Shown: piece by piece, positions 53,834-63,326 of the stretch
How the letters are laid out: every line of letters begins with the position of its first letter
Position numbering within the stretch: the first letter of the stretch is position 1
DNA from: Epilithonimonas zeae
Lineage (GTDB): Bacteria > Bacteroidota > Bacteroidia > Flavobacteriales > Weeksellaceae
Length of the DNA: 64,000 bases
Assembly: GCF_900141765.1 (NCBI RefSeq)
Contig: NZ_FSRK01000001.1
Location: 2,108,001-2,172,000, forward strand
Direction of reading: 5' to 3'
Position numbers and translations under genes: made by a program
Notes under the pieces: generated by a model
What the model saw: only the letters and a program-made list of their open reading frames with translations
What the model was told of the DNA's origin: nothing
Database searches by the model: none

Positions 53834-55588
53834 ATGCAAAATATATATCCTAAAACAATCGCGCTTATTGGCGGTGGACCTGCTGCACTAATGATGATGA
53901 AACATCTTTCTGAGAATCATAGCCCGGTTTCTGGAGTACTCATATTTGAAAAGAATGAACGCCTCGGTGTAGGCATGCCTTATGGCAGAGGCGGCTCGAA
54001 CAACGAACATGTTGCTAATGTTTCTGCTGCTGAACTACCCAGCTTTGCGATAAGTTTTGAAGATTATATCACCAAGCATCCAACCAATGAGCATCCTGAT
54101 TACTTTGACAAAGGCAGCTTCAAACCTAACCAAGTAATTCCAAGACTTCTCCTGGGAAATTATATGGAATATCTTTTCGACTATTATATTAAAACTCTAA
54201 GAAAGAAAAATATTGAAGTGGTCTTCAAAACCAATTGCAGAGTCATTGATATTGAATCAACTGCCGATCAATCTTATAAGATTATAACTGAAAACGAGAA
54301 ATGCTTTTCAGCCGATATTATAGTCTTATGCACGGGACATCACTGGCCTAAAACTTATGAAGATGCTGTCAGTGGATGGTATGACTCTCCATACCCGCCT
54401 TCCAAGTTCACGTCACCATTTAATGGTCCGGTTGCCATAAGAGGCACTTCCCTAACGGCTGTTGATGCTGTTAAGACACTAGCCCGTCTTAATGGAACTT
54501 ATGAGGCTGATCAGGATGGCAGGCTGATCTACCATCTTAATCCGGAGTCTGATCAGTTTAAAATCACTTTATTTTCAACAGGCGGATTTTTGCCCGCCCT
54601 GCGTTTTCATTCAGATGGTGAAGCGTATTCGAGTTCATGGGTGATGTCACTGCAGGATATTTACGAATACAAAAGTAACAATGCTGGATTTGTGGATCTG
54701 GATTATGTTTTTGATCTTAATTTTAAACAGCCGCTGAAAGCTAAAGACCCTGAATTCTACGAGAGGATTAAGGCTATGGATATGGAAACTTTTGTAGAAG
54801 AAATGATGAAACTTCGAAAAGAACTTGACAGTTTTGATCTCATCAAAGCAGAATACAGGGAGGCAGAAAAATCCATTAAACGCAGAGAATCAATCAGCTG
54901 GAAAGAAACTCTGGCAGCCTTTAGCTACGCTATGAATTATCCTGCTAAACATTTTTCAGCAGAGGATATGCTTCGTTTGAGAAAAACAATGATGCCACTT
55001 ATCTCTGTCATTATTGCCTCATTGCCACAGGCATCATATAAAGAACTGATATCGTTATATGAAGCAGGTTTGCTGGATCTGGTTCAGGTGGATAAAGAAA
55101 GTCAGGTAGTTCCTAACGCTAATTCGGGAGCAGTTTACCATTATACCTCAGTTGATAACGAGCAAAGGGAAGAACATTATCCTATGTTTGTTGATGCTAT
55201 AGGGCAACAGTCCTTTAACCTTAATGACTTTCCTTTCGAAGGATTGAAGCAGACTGAATTAATTACTTCAGCGTATCTTGATTTCAGGGATAATCAGAAG
55301 GCATTAGAATTAATCAAAGAAGGCGAAGCACAAGTTTACCAAGGATACAATAATAACTATTATCTGAAATTACCCGGATTGAAAATCAACGATTTTTTCC
55401 AGGCTTTAAATCCTTATGGTCAGATTATCGATAGTCTTTATATAATGGCGGTGCCTTTTATAGGCGGACTTAACCCCGACTATTCGGGATTGGACTTTTG
55501 TGATACTGCAGCTGAGAGAATTGTAGCCTCACTTAAGATTACTGATATCAGCAGCGAAATGTCTGATATTAAAAATGTAGCCAGTTAA
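53834..55588 (+). CDS. FAD/NAD(P)-binding protein
   Basis: A 584-residue protein of the FAD-NAD(P)-binding family (PF13454 type). The Rossmann motif is IALIGGGPAALMMMKHL (GxGPAG-like, residues 8-24), FEKNERLGVGMPYGRGGSNN follows (FAD ribose Glu near 40), then ADIIVLCTGHHWPK (about 155-168) and a long helical C-terminal part with FVDAIGQQSFNLND. Related proteins are annotated as hydroxyacylglutathione-hydrolase-like or cyclase oxidoreductases, without proven substrates. It follows the phytochrome after 161 bases and precedes a terminator; co-transcription with the photosensor is possible. Confidence 0.82.
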   Translation: MQNIYPKTIALIGGGPAALMMMKHLSENHSPVSGVLIFEKNERLGVGMPYGRGGSNNEHVANVSAAELPSFAISFEDYITKHPTNEHPDYFDKGSFKPNQVIPRLLLGNYMEYLFDYYIKTLRKKNIEVVFKTNCRVIDIESTADQSYKIITENEKCFSADIIVLCTGHHWPKTYEDAVSGWYDSPYPPSKFTSPFNGPVAIRGTSLTAVDAVKTLARLNGTYEADQDGRLIYHLNPESDQFKITLFSTGGFLPALRFHSDGEAYSSSWVMSLQDIYEYKSNNAGFVDLDYVFDLNFKQPLKAKDPEFYERIKAMDMETFVEEMMKLRKELDSFDLIKAEYREAEKSIKRRESISWKETLAAFSYAMNYPAKHFSAEDMLRLRKTMMPLISVIIASLPQASYKELISLYEAGLLDLVQVDKESQVVPNANSGAVYHYTSVDNEQREEHYPMFVDAIGQQSFNLNDFPFEGLKQTELITSAYLDFRDNQKALELIKEGEAQVYQGYNNNYYLKLPGLKINDFFQALNPYGQIIDSLYIMAVPFIGGLNPDYSGLDFCDTAAERIVASLKITDISSEMSDIKNVAS

Positions 55589-55669
55589 TATTATTATTAA
55601 AAGTTAATTTAAAATTTAAAGAAATATCGATTAGAATTTTATTGTTTTTACATATTGAATTTCTGAAGG

Positions 55670-55697
55670 AAGACTGCTATGCAGTCTTTTTTTTTTC
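55670..55697 (+). terminator. Rho-independent terminator
   Basis: AAGACTGC (55670-55677), loop TAT, GCAGTCTT (55681-55688), then a run of eight T's. It ends the FAD-protein transcript. Confidence 0.9.
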
Positions 55698-55818
55698 AAC
55701 AAAACTTAGGATATATTAAATAATCGGAATATCAGATTAATTTTTTCTTTCATCGGTTATCACATACTGATTTAATTTCACAGAAATAAAACCTTAGAGC
55801 CAACAAAAATCATATTCG

Positions 55819-55841
55819 TTATTTTAAATAAGTCTAAATAA
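55819..55841. promoter_or_regulatory. candidate Fur-type iron box
   Basis: TTATTTTAAATAAGTCTAAATAA is an imperfect inverted repeat (left arm TTATTTtaA, right arm TCTAAATAA, whose complement is TTATTTAGA). It resembles the TTATTTAGA-type operators proposed for Fur in flavobacteria. It ends three bases before the TTG of the promoter for the TonB-receptor operon, so a bound repressor would contact the -33 region. No binding evidence. Confidence 0.55.
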
Positions 55842-55844
55842 AAT

Positions 55845-55874
55845 TTGATTCTTTTAATCAAATCTATACTTTTG
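55845..55874 (+). promoter_or_regulatory. promoter of the TonB-receptor operon
   Basis: TTG (55845-55847), 19 bases, TACTTTTG (55867-55874): full match to the Bacteroidota consensus at optimal spacing, 25 bases before the GTG start. Confidence 0.75.
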
Positions 55875-55899
55875 CAGTCCACTTTTTAAAATAACCGGA

Positions 55900-58638
55900 G
55901 TGTTCAAGTATTTTTATTTTTTCTTTTTCAGTTTTGCTTTTATTAGTATTAAAGCACAATCCGATAAACTGCCTATCACAATTCAGGTTTTTGATGATTT
56001 GCAGAAACCGCTATCTGATGCTGTCATAAAAGATCAAGGAAAAGAGATCCCTACAAATTCGGACGGAAATGCAACAATCCTATTGTCAAAAGGAAAGCAC
56101 ATCCTACTCATCTCTCACGAACGTTTTGACGAAAAGGAATTCCATCTCCACGTAGAGAATCAACAGACTTACATTGTGTCTTTAAAAAAAGAAGTTAAAA
56201 TTGAGGAAGTTGTAATAACAGCAAAAGAAGGAAAAGGCCTTACCAGCAAGTCCGTTATTGACAGGCAAGCGATGCAGCACCTGCAACCATCCAGTTTTGC
56301 AGACCTAATGGAACTTCTTCCCGGAGGATTGGCACGAGACCCAAACTTAAGTACCGCAAATAGAGTTTTGTTGCGTGAAAATACCGGAGGTCCTTCTTCA
56401 TACACGACCACATCTCTTGGTGTACAATTTATGATTGATGACAATGTTTGGAATACTAATGCCAATTTGCAAACATCAATCGATGAATCACAGATGGGTG
56501 AAGCCGCAAAATATAGAAATACAACGGGCATTGGAACCGATACGCGAACTATATCTACCAACGACATAGAAAAAGTGGAAGTTATCCGAGGAATACCTTC
56601 TGCTGCTTATGGCGATCTCACCTCTGGGTTAATTAAAATTGAGAGAAAAATAGGTTATTCGCCACTGGAAGCCAGATTCAAAGCGGATGGTTTTAGCAAA
56701 CAGTATTATGTCGGAAAAGGTCTTGTTCTGAATAAAAACTGGAATCTGAATGTGAATATGGACTTGTTGGATTCCAGACAAAATCCTACGGACGAATTTC
56801 AAAATTACCAGCGTATAACAGCTTCGATAAGATCAAGGCTAAAAACAAAACTCTGGCAAAAAGATTTGGAATGGCGATCCAATATCGATTTCTCTAATAA
56901 TCTTGATAAAATAAAATACGATCCAGATACAGGATACGCCTTAACCGACTCTTATAAAAACTCGAATCAAAGAATCAGTTTTACTAATAATTTCACCTAC
57001 AATCTTGATTCAAAATCTTTCTTTAATAAGATTGTTGTAAACACAGCGATCCGACAAGGAATCGAAAAAATTGAACAGGTTAAATTGGTTCAATTATCAG
57101 GTCCAAGAGCTTTATCATTAGCAACAACTGCTGGAGAAAATGTGGGCATATATCCCAACACAAGATATATTGCAGAATCATCAACAGACGGAAAGCCTTT
57201 GGATTTATCATTATTCCTACAAACAACAGGCTCGAGAAAAGTTGGCAAATTTAATAATCAATATGAAGCAGGTTTTGATTGGAAGTACTCTAAAAACAAT
57301 GGGGATGGACAACAGTGGGATTTAGAAACGCCACCTTCTGCTACTATTGGAGCAAGGCCTAGAGCTTTCAAAGATATCCCTGCCTGGAAGAACTTGGCCG
57401 TTTTTGCTGGTAATCAAATGTCTTACAATCTGAATCAACACAAATTTTCTTTATATACAGGTTTGCGTGTCTCCAAGCTTTTAGGTATTGATCATTCCTA
57501 TGCCATCAGTAAAAAAACATTTGCAGAACCAAGAGTCAATTTCCAGTACAACCTTCCAATTGTAATGGTTGGAAATTATCCGCTGAAGACAGATGTGACT
57601 CTCGGCTACGGGATTTTGTATAAACAACCGACTCTGCTAATGTTATATCCTAACCAAAGATTTACAGATTATGCACAACTGAATTATTATCACGATGATG
57701 AGAATTACCGTTATGTCAATTTTATGACTTTTGTTCAGAATCTTGAAAACAAAAATTTGACGGCAGCTAAAAATATTAAGAAGGAGATACGTTTGGATTT
57801 GAGTTACAGAAATCATGAATTCTTTATTACTTATTTTAATGAAAATCTTAAAAACGGTTTTAGAAGCACATTACAAACTCAGATTATATCGTACAAAAAA
57901 TACGATTCCAATTACATCGACTTGTCACAATGGGGAGAAAATGGTCCTGATTTGACTAATGTACCTTATGAGACTGTACGCGAATTTGGAAATTACTCTA
58001 TTACAGAAAACGGAAGTGCCACTTTAAAAGACGGGGTTGAATTTGGCTATACATCTCCAAGAATTAAAGGTATTAATACCAAATTCACGCTCACAGGAGC
58101 TTGGTTCAGGACACAATACAGAAATACTGTTCCTGTCTTGGAACGTCCTTCAATTTCTTTGGCAGGAAGTAACTATCAATACTATGGAATTTATAAAAAT
58201 GACCTCGGTTATGTTAATGAGAATCTGAATTATAATCTGATGCTAGACACTTTCATTCCCAGCTTAGGATTAATCGTTTCTGCGTCTATACAAGGTTCTC
58301 TCTATAATTACCAAAAATACGATCAAAGAATTCCGCAACCTATTTCTTATGTGGATCTGGATGGTGTTACCCATACTTTTACAGATGCAGATAGAACAGA
58401 CACTTATAGACGCTGGCTGGTACGATCTGTTACATCCGATGATAGGCCCAGAAGGGAAACTTATGTGATCCGAGCTAATTTCAAAGTCACCAAAATTATT
58501 TACAAAAACCTTAAAACATCGATGTTTGTCAACAGGTTATTCAGCTACGAGCATCCCTATTATTTTTTAGGGAATAAAATTGAAAGACAAGCTGGTAACA
58601 ACCCTTATTTCGGAATGGAACTTAATTATAATTTTTAA
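55900..58638 (+). CDS. TonB-dependent outer-membrane receptor
   Basis: A 912-residue receptor. GTG start, then a signal peptide (about 1-20, SFAFISIKAQ); a carboxypeptidase-regulatory-like beta domain (about 26-100, ITIQVFDDLQKPLSDAVIKD); TonB-plug (about 105-240, KIEEVVITAKEGKGLTSKSV then DRQAM, ending EKVEVIRGIPSAAYGDLTSG then LIKI); and the 22-strand barrel, ending ERQAGNNPYFGMELNYNF with a terminal Phe as barrel proteins need. It imports a scarce ligand using TonB energy. The Fur-like site and the di-heme peroxidase further down suggest an iron- or heme-linked substrate. The following three genes are 12, 24 and 3 bases apart. Confidence 0.9.
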   Translation: MFKYFYFFFFSFAFISIKAQSDKLPITIQVFDDLQKPLSDAVIKDQGKEIPTNSDGNATILLSKGKHILLISHERFDEKEFHLHVENQQTYIVSLKKEVKIEEVVITAKEGKGLTSKSVIDRQAMQHLQPSSFADLMELLPGGLARDPNLSTANRVLLRENTGGPSSYTTTSLGVQFMIDDNVWNTNANLQTSIDESQMGEAAKYRNTTGIGTDTRTISTNDIEKVEVIRGIPSAAYGDLTSGLIKIERKIGYSPLEARFKADGFSKQYYVGKGLVLNKNWNLNVNMDLLDSRQNPTDEFQNYQRITASIRSRLKTKLWQKDLEWRSNIDFSNNLDKIKYDPDTGYALTDSYKNSNQRISFTNNFTYNLDSKSFFNKIVVNTAIRQGIEKIEQVKLVQLSGPRALSLATTAGENVGIYPNTRYIAESSTDGKPLDLSLFLQTTGSRKVGKFNNQYEAGFDWKYSKNNGDGQQWDLETPPSATIGARPRAFKDIPAWKNLAVFAGNQMSYNLNQHKFSLYTGLRVSKLLGIDHSYAISKKTFAEPRVNFQYNLPIVMVGNYPLKTDVTLGYGILYKQPTLLMLYPNQRFTDYAQLNYYHDDENYRYVNFMTFVQNLENKNLTAAKNIKKEIRLDLSYRNHEFFITYFNENLKNGFRSTLQTQIISYKKYDSNYIDLSQWGENGPDLTNVPYETVREFGNYSITENGSATLKDGVEFGYTSPRIKGINTKFTLTGAWFRTQYRNTVPVLERPSISLAGSNYQYYGIYKNDLGYVNENLNYNLMLDTFIPSLGLIVSASIQGSLYNYQKYDQRIPQPISYVDLDGVTHTFTDADRTDTYRRWLVRSVTSDDRPRRETYVIRANFKVTKIIYKNLKTSMFVNRLFSYEHPYYFLGNKIERQAGNNPYFGMELNYNF

Positions 58639-58650
58639 AATAAATATATT

Positions 58651-59862
58651 ATGAAAAAAAGATTTTTAGCAATCGGTTTTATGGCCATACTCGCTTCTTC
58701 AGCAGTCATTGTTTCTTGTTCTAAAGATGATGATGATTTTGGGACAGAAGTTTCACAGAAAAGTGTTCTTACTGTAACTTTAAAAGGTGACAATATTGCG
58801 ACTTACAAAACTCTTGACATAGAAATTCTTGAAACAAATACTGGAGCAATTACAAAAAAAACATTGGAGAATGTAAGTGCATATTCTTTTGAATTGCCTT
58901 ATGGATCTTACAAAATCTCAGCAAACGGAACCGTTATCACAAAAGATAATGAAGAAGTACAAGTGGGAGCTTCTGCAGAGCAGGATATCAACAGTGGCGT
59001 AGTTAATTTATCTTTACCATTAGTGATTAAACAATTCAACAATGATTTCATCATAGAAGAAGTTTTCTTTGCAGGTGTAAAAACAAATGAAGGTAAAAAC
59101 TATAATAATTCCCGCTATTTTAAAATCACTAATAATACGGATGAAGTTCTTTATGCAGACCGTTTAATGATTGCCACTTCAGAATTTTTCACTACAGTTG
59201 CAAGAACAGTTACTCCTTACATTGTGGATCAGGCTTTTCCTATTAGTGCAGTTATGATTGTTCCGGGAACAGGAAAAGAACATCCAGTCCAACCAGGAAG
59301 TTTCATCGTTATTGCTGATAATGCGATTAATCACACCACTTCTAACGGTTTTGATCTGACAAAAGCGGATTTTGAATTCCCTTCTACCAACCCAAGTTTA
59401 GGACAGGTTGATAATCCAAGTGTGCCGAATATGAACATCGCTTATACTCAGATGACTTATAATATGATTTTCCTTTACACAACAAGTCAGCAAGGATACG
59501 CATTGGCTAGACTTCCTGAGGGACAAACTGCTGATACATTCTTGGCTGAAAACAAATATGATTATTCTTATACAAATTCAGCTGGAGGCGTAACCAATAA
59601 GAGTGTTTACAAAATCCCAAATACCTGGATTGTAGATGCCCTTAACACGAGTCGTGACGATGACTTCCTTCAAATCCTTACAGCACCATCAATTGATGCA
59701 GGATGGACAACAGCATCTCCTGGATATAATGGAAAAACTGTTAGAAGAAAAGTATTAGGAACAATGTCCAATGGTAAAAACCTTTACAAAGACACCAATA
59801 ACTCAACAGCAGATTTTGTTCGTAACTCTGAACCAAGTCTGAAAAACGGTATTGTTAAATAA
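58651..59862 (+). CDS. DUF4876-domain lipoprotein
   Basis: A 403-residue lipoprotein: lipobox VIVSCSKDDDD with Cys near 23, an N-terminal beta module (about 35-125, LTVTLKGDNIATYKTLDIEI) and the DUF4876 domain (about 130-403, NNDFIIEEVFFAGVKTNEGK, NYNNSRYFKITNNTDEVLYA, VNQ-like middle and a C-terminal RRKVLGTMSNGKNLYKDTNN). The family is regularly encoded after a TonB receptor, so it is probably the surface-exposed ligand-handling partner (SusD-like in role, not in fold). Asp-rich residues after the Cys fit a surface-lipoprotein export signal. Confidence 0.87.
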   Translation: MKKRFLAIGFMAILASSAVIVSCSKDDDDFGTEVSQKSVLTVTLKGDNIATYKTLDIEILETNTGAITKKTLENVSAYSFELPYGSYKISANGTVITKDNEEVQVGASAEQDINSGVVNLSLPLVIKQFNNDFIIEEVFFAGVKTNEGKNYNNSRYFKITNNTDEVLYADRLMIATSEFFTTVARTVTPYIVDQAFPISAVMIVPGTGKEHPVQPGSFIVIADNAINHTTSNGFDLTKADFEFPSTNPSLGQVDNPSVPNMNIAYTQMTYNMIFLYTTSQQGYALARLPEGQTADTFLAENKYDYSYTNSAGGVTNKSVYKIPNTWIVDALNTSRDDDFLQILTAPSIDAGWTTASPGYNGKTVRRKVLGTMSNGKNLYKDTNNSTADFVRNSEPSLKNGIVK

Positions 59863-59886
59863 CATTTTGAAATTATCATTTTAATA

Positions 59887-61404
59887 ATGAATCAATCAAA
59901 ATTTGTCATCGTATTTTTTATTTGTATCGGATTCAGTTTTGTTTTCGGACAGGATAGTTTACGCCTGCTTACAAAAATCAACAACCAATACAACGAGGAA
60001 AGAATACAAATCCAAAACTTTTACTATAATCCGGCAAGTATGTCGGATTATAGTTCTTCTTCGATGTCAGAGTTTAGTCTCAATTATCAATCTGACAATC
60101 AAAAAACTTACCTAAGACAGTTAGGTTCTGGAGACACTGGATTGAGCCTTAAAACCAATTCATTCAAAAAATTAAAATCAAATAGTGCAGTTTGGGGAAA
60201 CGCAGGCTACAGTAATATGACGAAAAAAAATCTCAGTTATAATGAGAATTTGGACTTTGAAAGAATTGCGCCTTATGTAACACAAGATTCCGTTGGCGGT
60301 AATTTGAATCTTGAAACTTATCATTTCGCAGGAGGTTATGCCAAGAAAATGAATCGGTTTTCTTTTGGACTTTTCGGAAGTTACGATGCGCAGATGGCTT
60401 ACAGATCGCGAGATCCTCGGGTTAAAAACACCACTTCTGATTTGATAATCTCTGCCGGAATTAATTATAAAGTTTATCAAGATTATGAAATTGGAGTATT
60501 TGGTGAATTTAATAAATATACTCAAAATGGCTCAGTCAATTTTGTGAACGAAGTCAGTTATCCAATTATTTATCAATCCGTAGGATTTGGCTACACCAAC
60601 TATCTTTTCAACAATGATTCTAAGACTCAATACGAAGAATTAGGATATAAAATTGGTGGACAAATCTCCAGCAAAGATTGGAAAGATTTCTATATTACAG
60701 GGGTTCTATCAAGTTCAAACAACATCAAAGGAATTGAGCCAAGAGTTGGAAACCGTTATTATGACACAAGTGACTTGGAAAACAAAATATCTCAAATCGA
60801 AGCAGCAAAATTTTTCTCTTTGAAAAACAATCGGATTGGTTTGATCTTTAATTATAATTCCACCATCCGAACCGGAAAAGAATATGGTTACACCAGCAAT
60901 TCAGACAATAGAGAATTGATTTTTAAAAGAAAAGCTTACAAAAAAGAACAGTACACTACAAGCTTCAAAGCTTTCTATCAACTAACGCAGGAAAAATATA
61001 TTTTCACTGCAGTTCCATTTTTCCTTTATCAGGAAATCACAGAACGTAGAATTTATCCTTTTTCCGGACAAAAATACGATGCTTACACTTTGGGATTAGA
61101 TGTGGATTTAAAAGTAGAAATCAAAAAAAATCAAGTCTTAAGCTTCAAACCTAGTTACTCATATCGTAATATCAATAAAGCGATTAATGCCTTAGACACC
61201 AATTTGAGACCTGCTCTTATCGATTGGATTAATCAGGATTATTCTATACTTACAAGTGATGTTTTCACAATGGGAGCAATCATTCGCTATGATTTTACGA
61301 TTCATAAACTTCCTTCATTCTTTATAAGCGGACAATGGATAACAATGACTATTAAAGAAAAAAACAATAATTTTGGAGCTTTAAGTTTAGGCATAACATT
61401 TTAA
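59887..61404 (+). CDS. DUF6850-type outer-membrane beta-barrel protein
   Basis: A 505-residue protein with signal peptide (about 1-21, ending VFGQ). IQIQNFYYNPASMSDYSSSS (about 37-56) is the family opening, and the rest alternates as a beta barrel of about 18 strands (FSLNYQSDNQKTYLRQLGSG ... FSFGLFGSYDAQMAYRSRDP ... LSFKPSYSYRNINKA), ending FGALSLGITF with a terminal Phe. In related genomes it travels with DUF4876 and TonB-receptor genes. Specific function is unknown. Confidence 0.82.
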   Translation: MNQSKFVIVFFICIGFSFVFGQDSLRLLTKINNQYNEERIQIQNFYYNPASMSDYSSSSMSEFSLNYQSDNQKTYLRQLGSGDTGLSLKTNSFKKLKSNSAVWGNAGYSNMTKKNLSYNENLDFERIAPYVTQDSVGGNLNLETYHFAGGYAKKMNRFSFGLFGSYDAQMAYRSRDPRVKNTTSDLIISAGINYKVYQDYEIGVFGEFNKYTQNGSVNFVNEVSYPIIYQSVGFGYTNYLFNNDSKTQYEELGYKIGGQISSKDWKDFYITGVLSSSNNIKGIEPRVGNRYYDTSDLENKISQIEAAKFFSLKNNRIGLIFNYNSTIRTGKEYGYTSNSDNRELIFKRKAYKKEQYTTSFKAFYQLTQEKYIFTAVPFFLYQEITERRIYPFSGQKYDAYTLGLDVDLKVEIKKNQVLSFKPSYSYRNINKAINALDTNLRPALIDWINQDYSILTSDVFTMGAIIRYDFTIHKLPSFFISGQWITMTIKEKNNNFGALSLGITF

Positions 61405-61407
61405 ATA

Positions 61408-62556
61408 ATGAAGAAGGTTTTTCTTGCAATTTTTGGCATTTTTATTTTCATTTTATTCAGTTTTACTCCAAAAGTCGGACAAGATCTGATGGATAATCCT
61501 GATCCTACTATCGAAGAAATTGTAAAAAGCTACAAAAAAGCTATTACCGAATGGCCAAAGCCGAATATCAATTACGGTGTTTCTTGGAAAGAATTTTCAT
61601 CCATCAAAAGAGATTCACTCTATTTTGTTAAGCAAGACAGACCTGAAGTTATTCTTGGAAAAATGTTATTTTTTGATCCCAAATTATCCAAATCCGACCA
61701 AATATCCTGCAGTTCCTGCCACGATCCGGAGATGGGATGGACAGACAAAAGACGTGTCGCATTGGGCAACGATCATCTTATGGGAAACCGAAATACAATT
61801 TCTCTCTACAATATTGCCGACAGAAAATCTTTTTTCTGGGACGGTCGAGCTCAGTCTTTAGAAGAACAAGCTTCCGGACCATTGGGAGCACACCACGAGA
61901 TGGCAATGGATGTAAAAATTCTTCCTAAAAAATTACAAAAAATAAAAGGTTACAAAGTTTATTTCCAAAATGCTTATGGCGATGAAAAAATAACTTATGA
62001 TAGAATTGTAAAAGCATTAGCCGAATTCCAGAAAACGATAAAAAGCCAACCGAGCCGATTTGATCAGTTCATTGATGGAAAATACAATGCGCTATCTGAT
62101 AAAGAAATCTATGGAATGCATATTTTCCGTACAAAAGCCCGTTGTATGAATTGTCATAATGGACAAAACCTAACTGACGAATCTTTCCACAACATCGGTT
62201 TAACTTACTACAAAAGAGAATACGAAGATTTGGGACTTTACAATGTTACCAAAAAACCTGAAGATGTCGGCAAATTCAGAACGCCGCAATTGAGAGACCT
62301 TAATCTTACGAGACCTTGGATGCACAATGGTTTGTTTGATGATTTGGAAGGTATTGTGAATGTTTACAACAGCGGAATGCATATGATAGATCCGAAACCA
62401 GAACAAAAGCAGAAAGACCCAAATTATCCGGTTACCGATTCTATGATGCAACCATTAAAATTAACTAAAGACGAAAAGTCTGCGCTCATATCATTTTTAG
62501 AATCTCTCAACGGAACAAAATACAAAATGAGAAGACCAGAGTTTCCAATTAAATAA
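61408..62556 (+). CDS. di-heme cytochrome c peroxidase / MauG-family protein
   Basis: A 382-residue periplasmic protein with an N-terminal hydrophobic leader (about 1-21). Two c-type heme sites: ISCSSCHDPEMGWTD (CxxCH near 97-101) and ARCMNCHNGQNLTDESFHNI (CxxCH near 247-251). Further landmarks: MGNRNTISLYNIADRKSFFW, DGRAQSLEEQA (DGR and Trp), GKFRTPQLRDLNLTRPWMHN and LVNVYNSG-like IVNVYNSGM, all typical of bacterial CcpA/MauG enzymes. It either reduces H2O2 or oxidises a peptide or cofactor. Last gene of the putatively iron-regulated operon, three bases after the barrel gene. Confidence 0.9.
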   Translation: MKKVFLAIFGIFIFILFSFTPKVGQDLMDNPDPTIEEIVKSYKKAITEWPKPNINYGVSWKEFSSIKRDSLYFVKQDRPEVILGKMLFFDPKLSKSDQISCSSCHDPEMGWTDKRRVALGNDHLMGNRNTISLYNIADRKSFFWDGRAQSLEEQASGPLGAHHEMAMDVKILPKKLQKIKGYKVYFQNAYGDEKITYDRIVKALAEFQKTIKSQPSRFDQFIDGKYNALSDKEIYGMHIFRTKARCMNCHNGQNLTDESFHNIGLTYYKREYEDLGLYNVTKKPEDVGKFRTPQLRDLNLTRPWMHNGLFDDLEGIVNVYNSGMHMIDPKPEQKQKDPNYPVTDSMMQPLKLTKDEKSALISFLESLNGTKYKMRRPEFPIK

Positions 62557-62598
62557 ATTCAGTTAGAGTAAGTGATTTTTAAAAGGCGATGAACCATA

Positions 62599-63210
62599 TT
62601 AAATACTATTAACCAATCGAAATGTCAGATTAATTCTCTCTTTCATCGGAATAGTTGATTTGGCAATTCTATGTTCCCAATGCTCCTGAAGGTCACCTTT
62701 CATAATTAATAAAGAGCCGTGAGGAAGTGGCAGGCTGTATTTGCTTTGGTGATGGTCCATCTTTCTGAAATCAAAGTTTCGCGTTTGCCCTAAACTGATA
62801 GATGCAATGACAGGTCTTTTTCCATATCTGCTTTCTTTGTCTCGATGCCATGCTACGGAATCATTGTTATCCCGATAAAGATTTAATAGAACACCATTAA
62901 AATGATACCCAAACTCTTTTTCAATCCTTTCTTTTAAAGCATACAGTTGTGGAGTCCATTCATTACGTTTAATAATATTATTATCAGCTGATTCATTATA
63001 TTTTGAATCACCATACCACGCAGTAAGACGTGGAGTCAGCACCATTTTGTCATACATTTTCTGAGTACGCTGCTCCCAAGGTGCAGAGTTAAGCAGCATA
63101 TCTTTCAAAAGATCAGCCTCTTCCCTACTCAGAAAATTTTCTTTGTATTCCAAAAGGTCTTTTGGAAATTCATAAAATTCTTCTGCTTCAAATAAACTTA
63201 ACTGATGCAT
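62599..63210 (-). CDS. alkB: AlkB-type alpha-ketoglutarate-dependent DNA repair dioxygenase
   Basis: A 203-residue enzyme that oxidatively removes methyl groups from N1-methyladenine and N3-methylcytosine. Iron ligands SVAWHRDKES (His-x-Asp near 117-119) and HWEHRIAKS (His near 177); 2-oxoglutarate-binding Arg in ERINLTFRLV (RxNxTFR near 190-198); NLYRDNNDS substrate loop. Length fits AlkB. There is no adjacent Ada-type gene. Monocistronic, convergent with the cytochrome peroxidase gene. Confidence 0.92.
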   Translation of the reverse strand: MHQLSLFEAEEFYEFPKDLLEYKENFLSREEADLLKDMLLNSAPWEQRTQKMYDKMVLTPRLTAWYGDSKYNESADNNIIKRNEWTPQLYALKERIEKEFGYHFNGVLLNLYRDNNDSVAWHRDKESRYGKRPVIASISLGQTRNFDFRKMDHHQSKYSLPLPHGSLLIMKGDLQEHWEHRIAKSTIPMKERINLTFRLVNSI

Positions 63211-63326
63211 AATCTACAATTAGTTTTTATTTATGTATTTAAAAAACTCTCTACCAGAAAGTTTTCTTACGTCTCCTCAGGAAAATTCGGACTAACGAAG
63301 TTTTAAATAAGTTATTCAAAATAAGT

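Larger units (their letters stand above)
55589..55899. other. intergenic region with terminator and operon control elements
   Basis: 311 bases: terminator of the FAD-protein gene (55670-55697), then the Fur-like palindrome (55819-55841) and the promoter (55845-55874) of the TonB-receptor operon. The part from 55698 to 55818 shows nothing specific. Confidence 0.6.
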
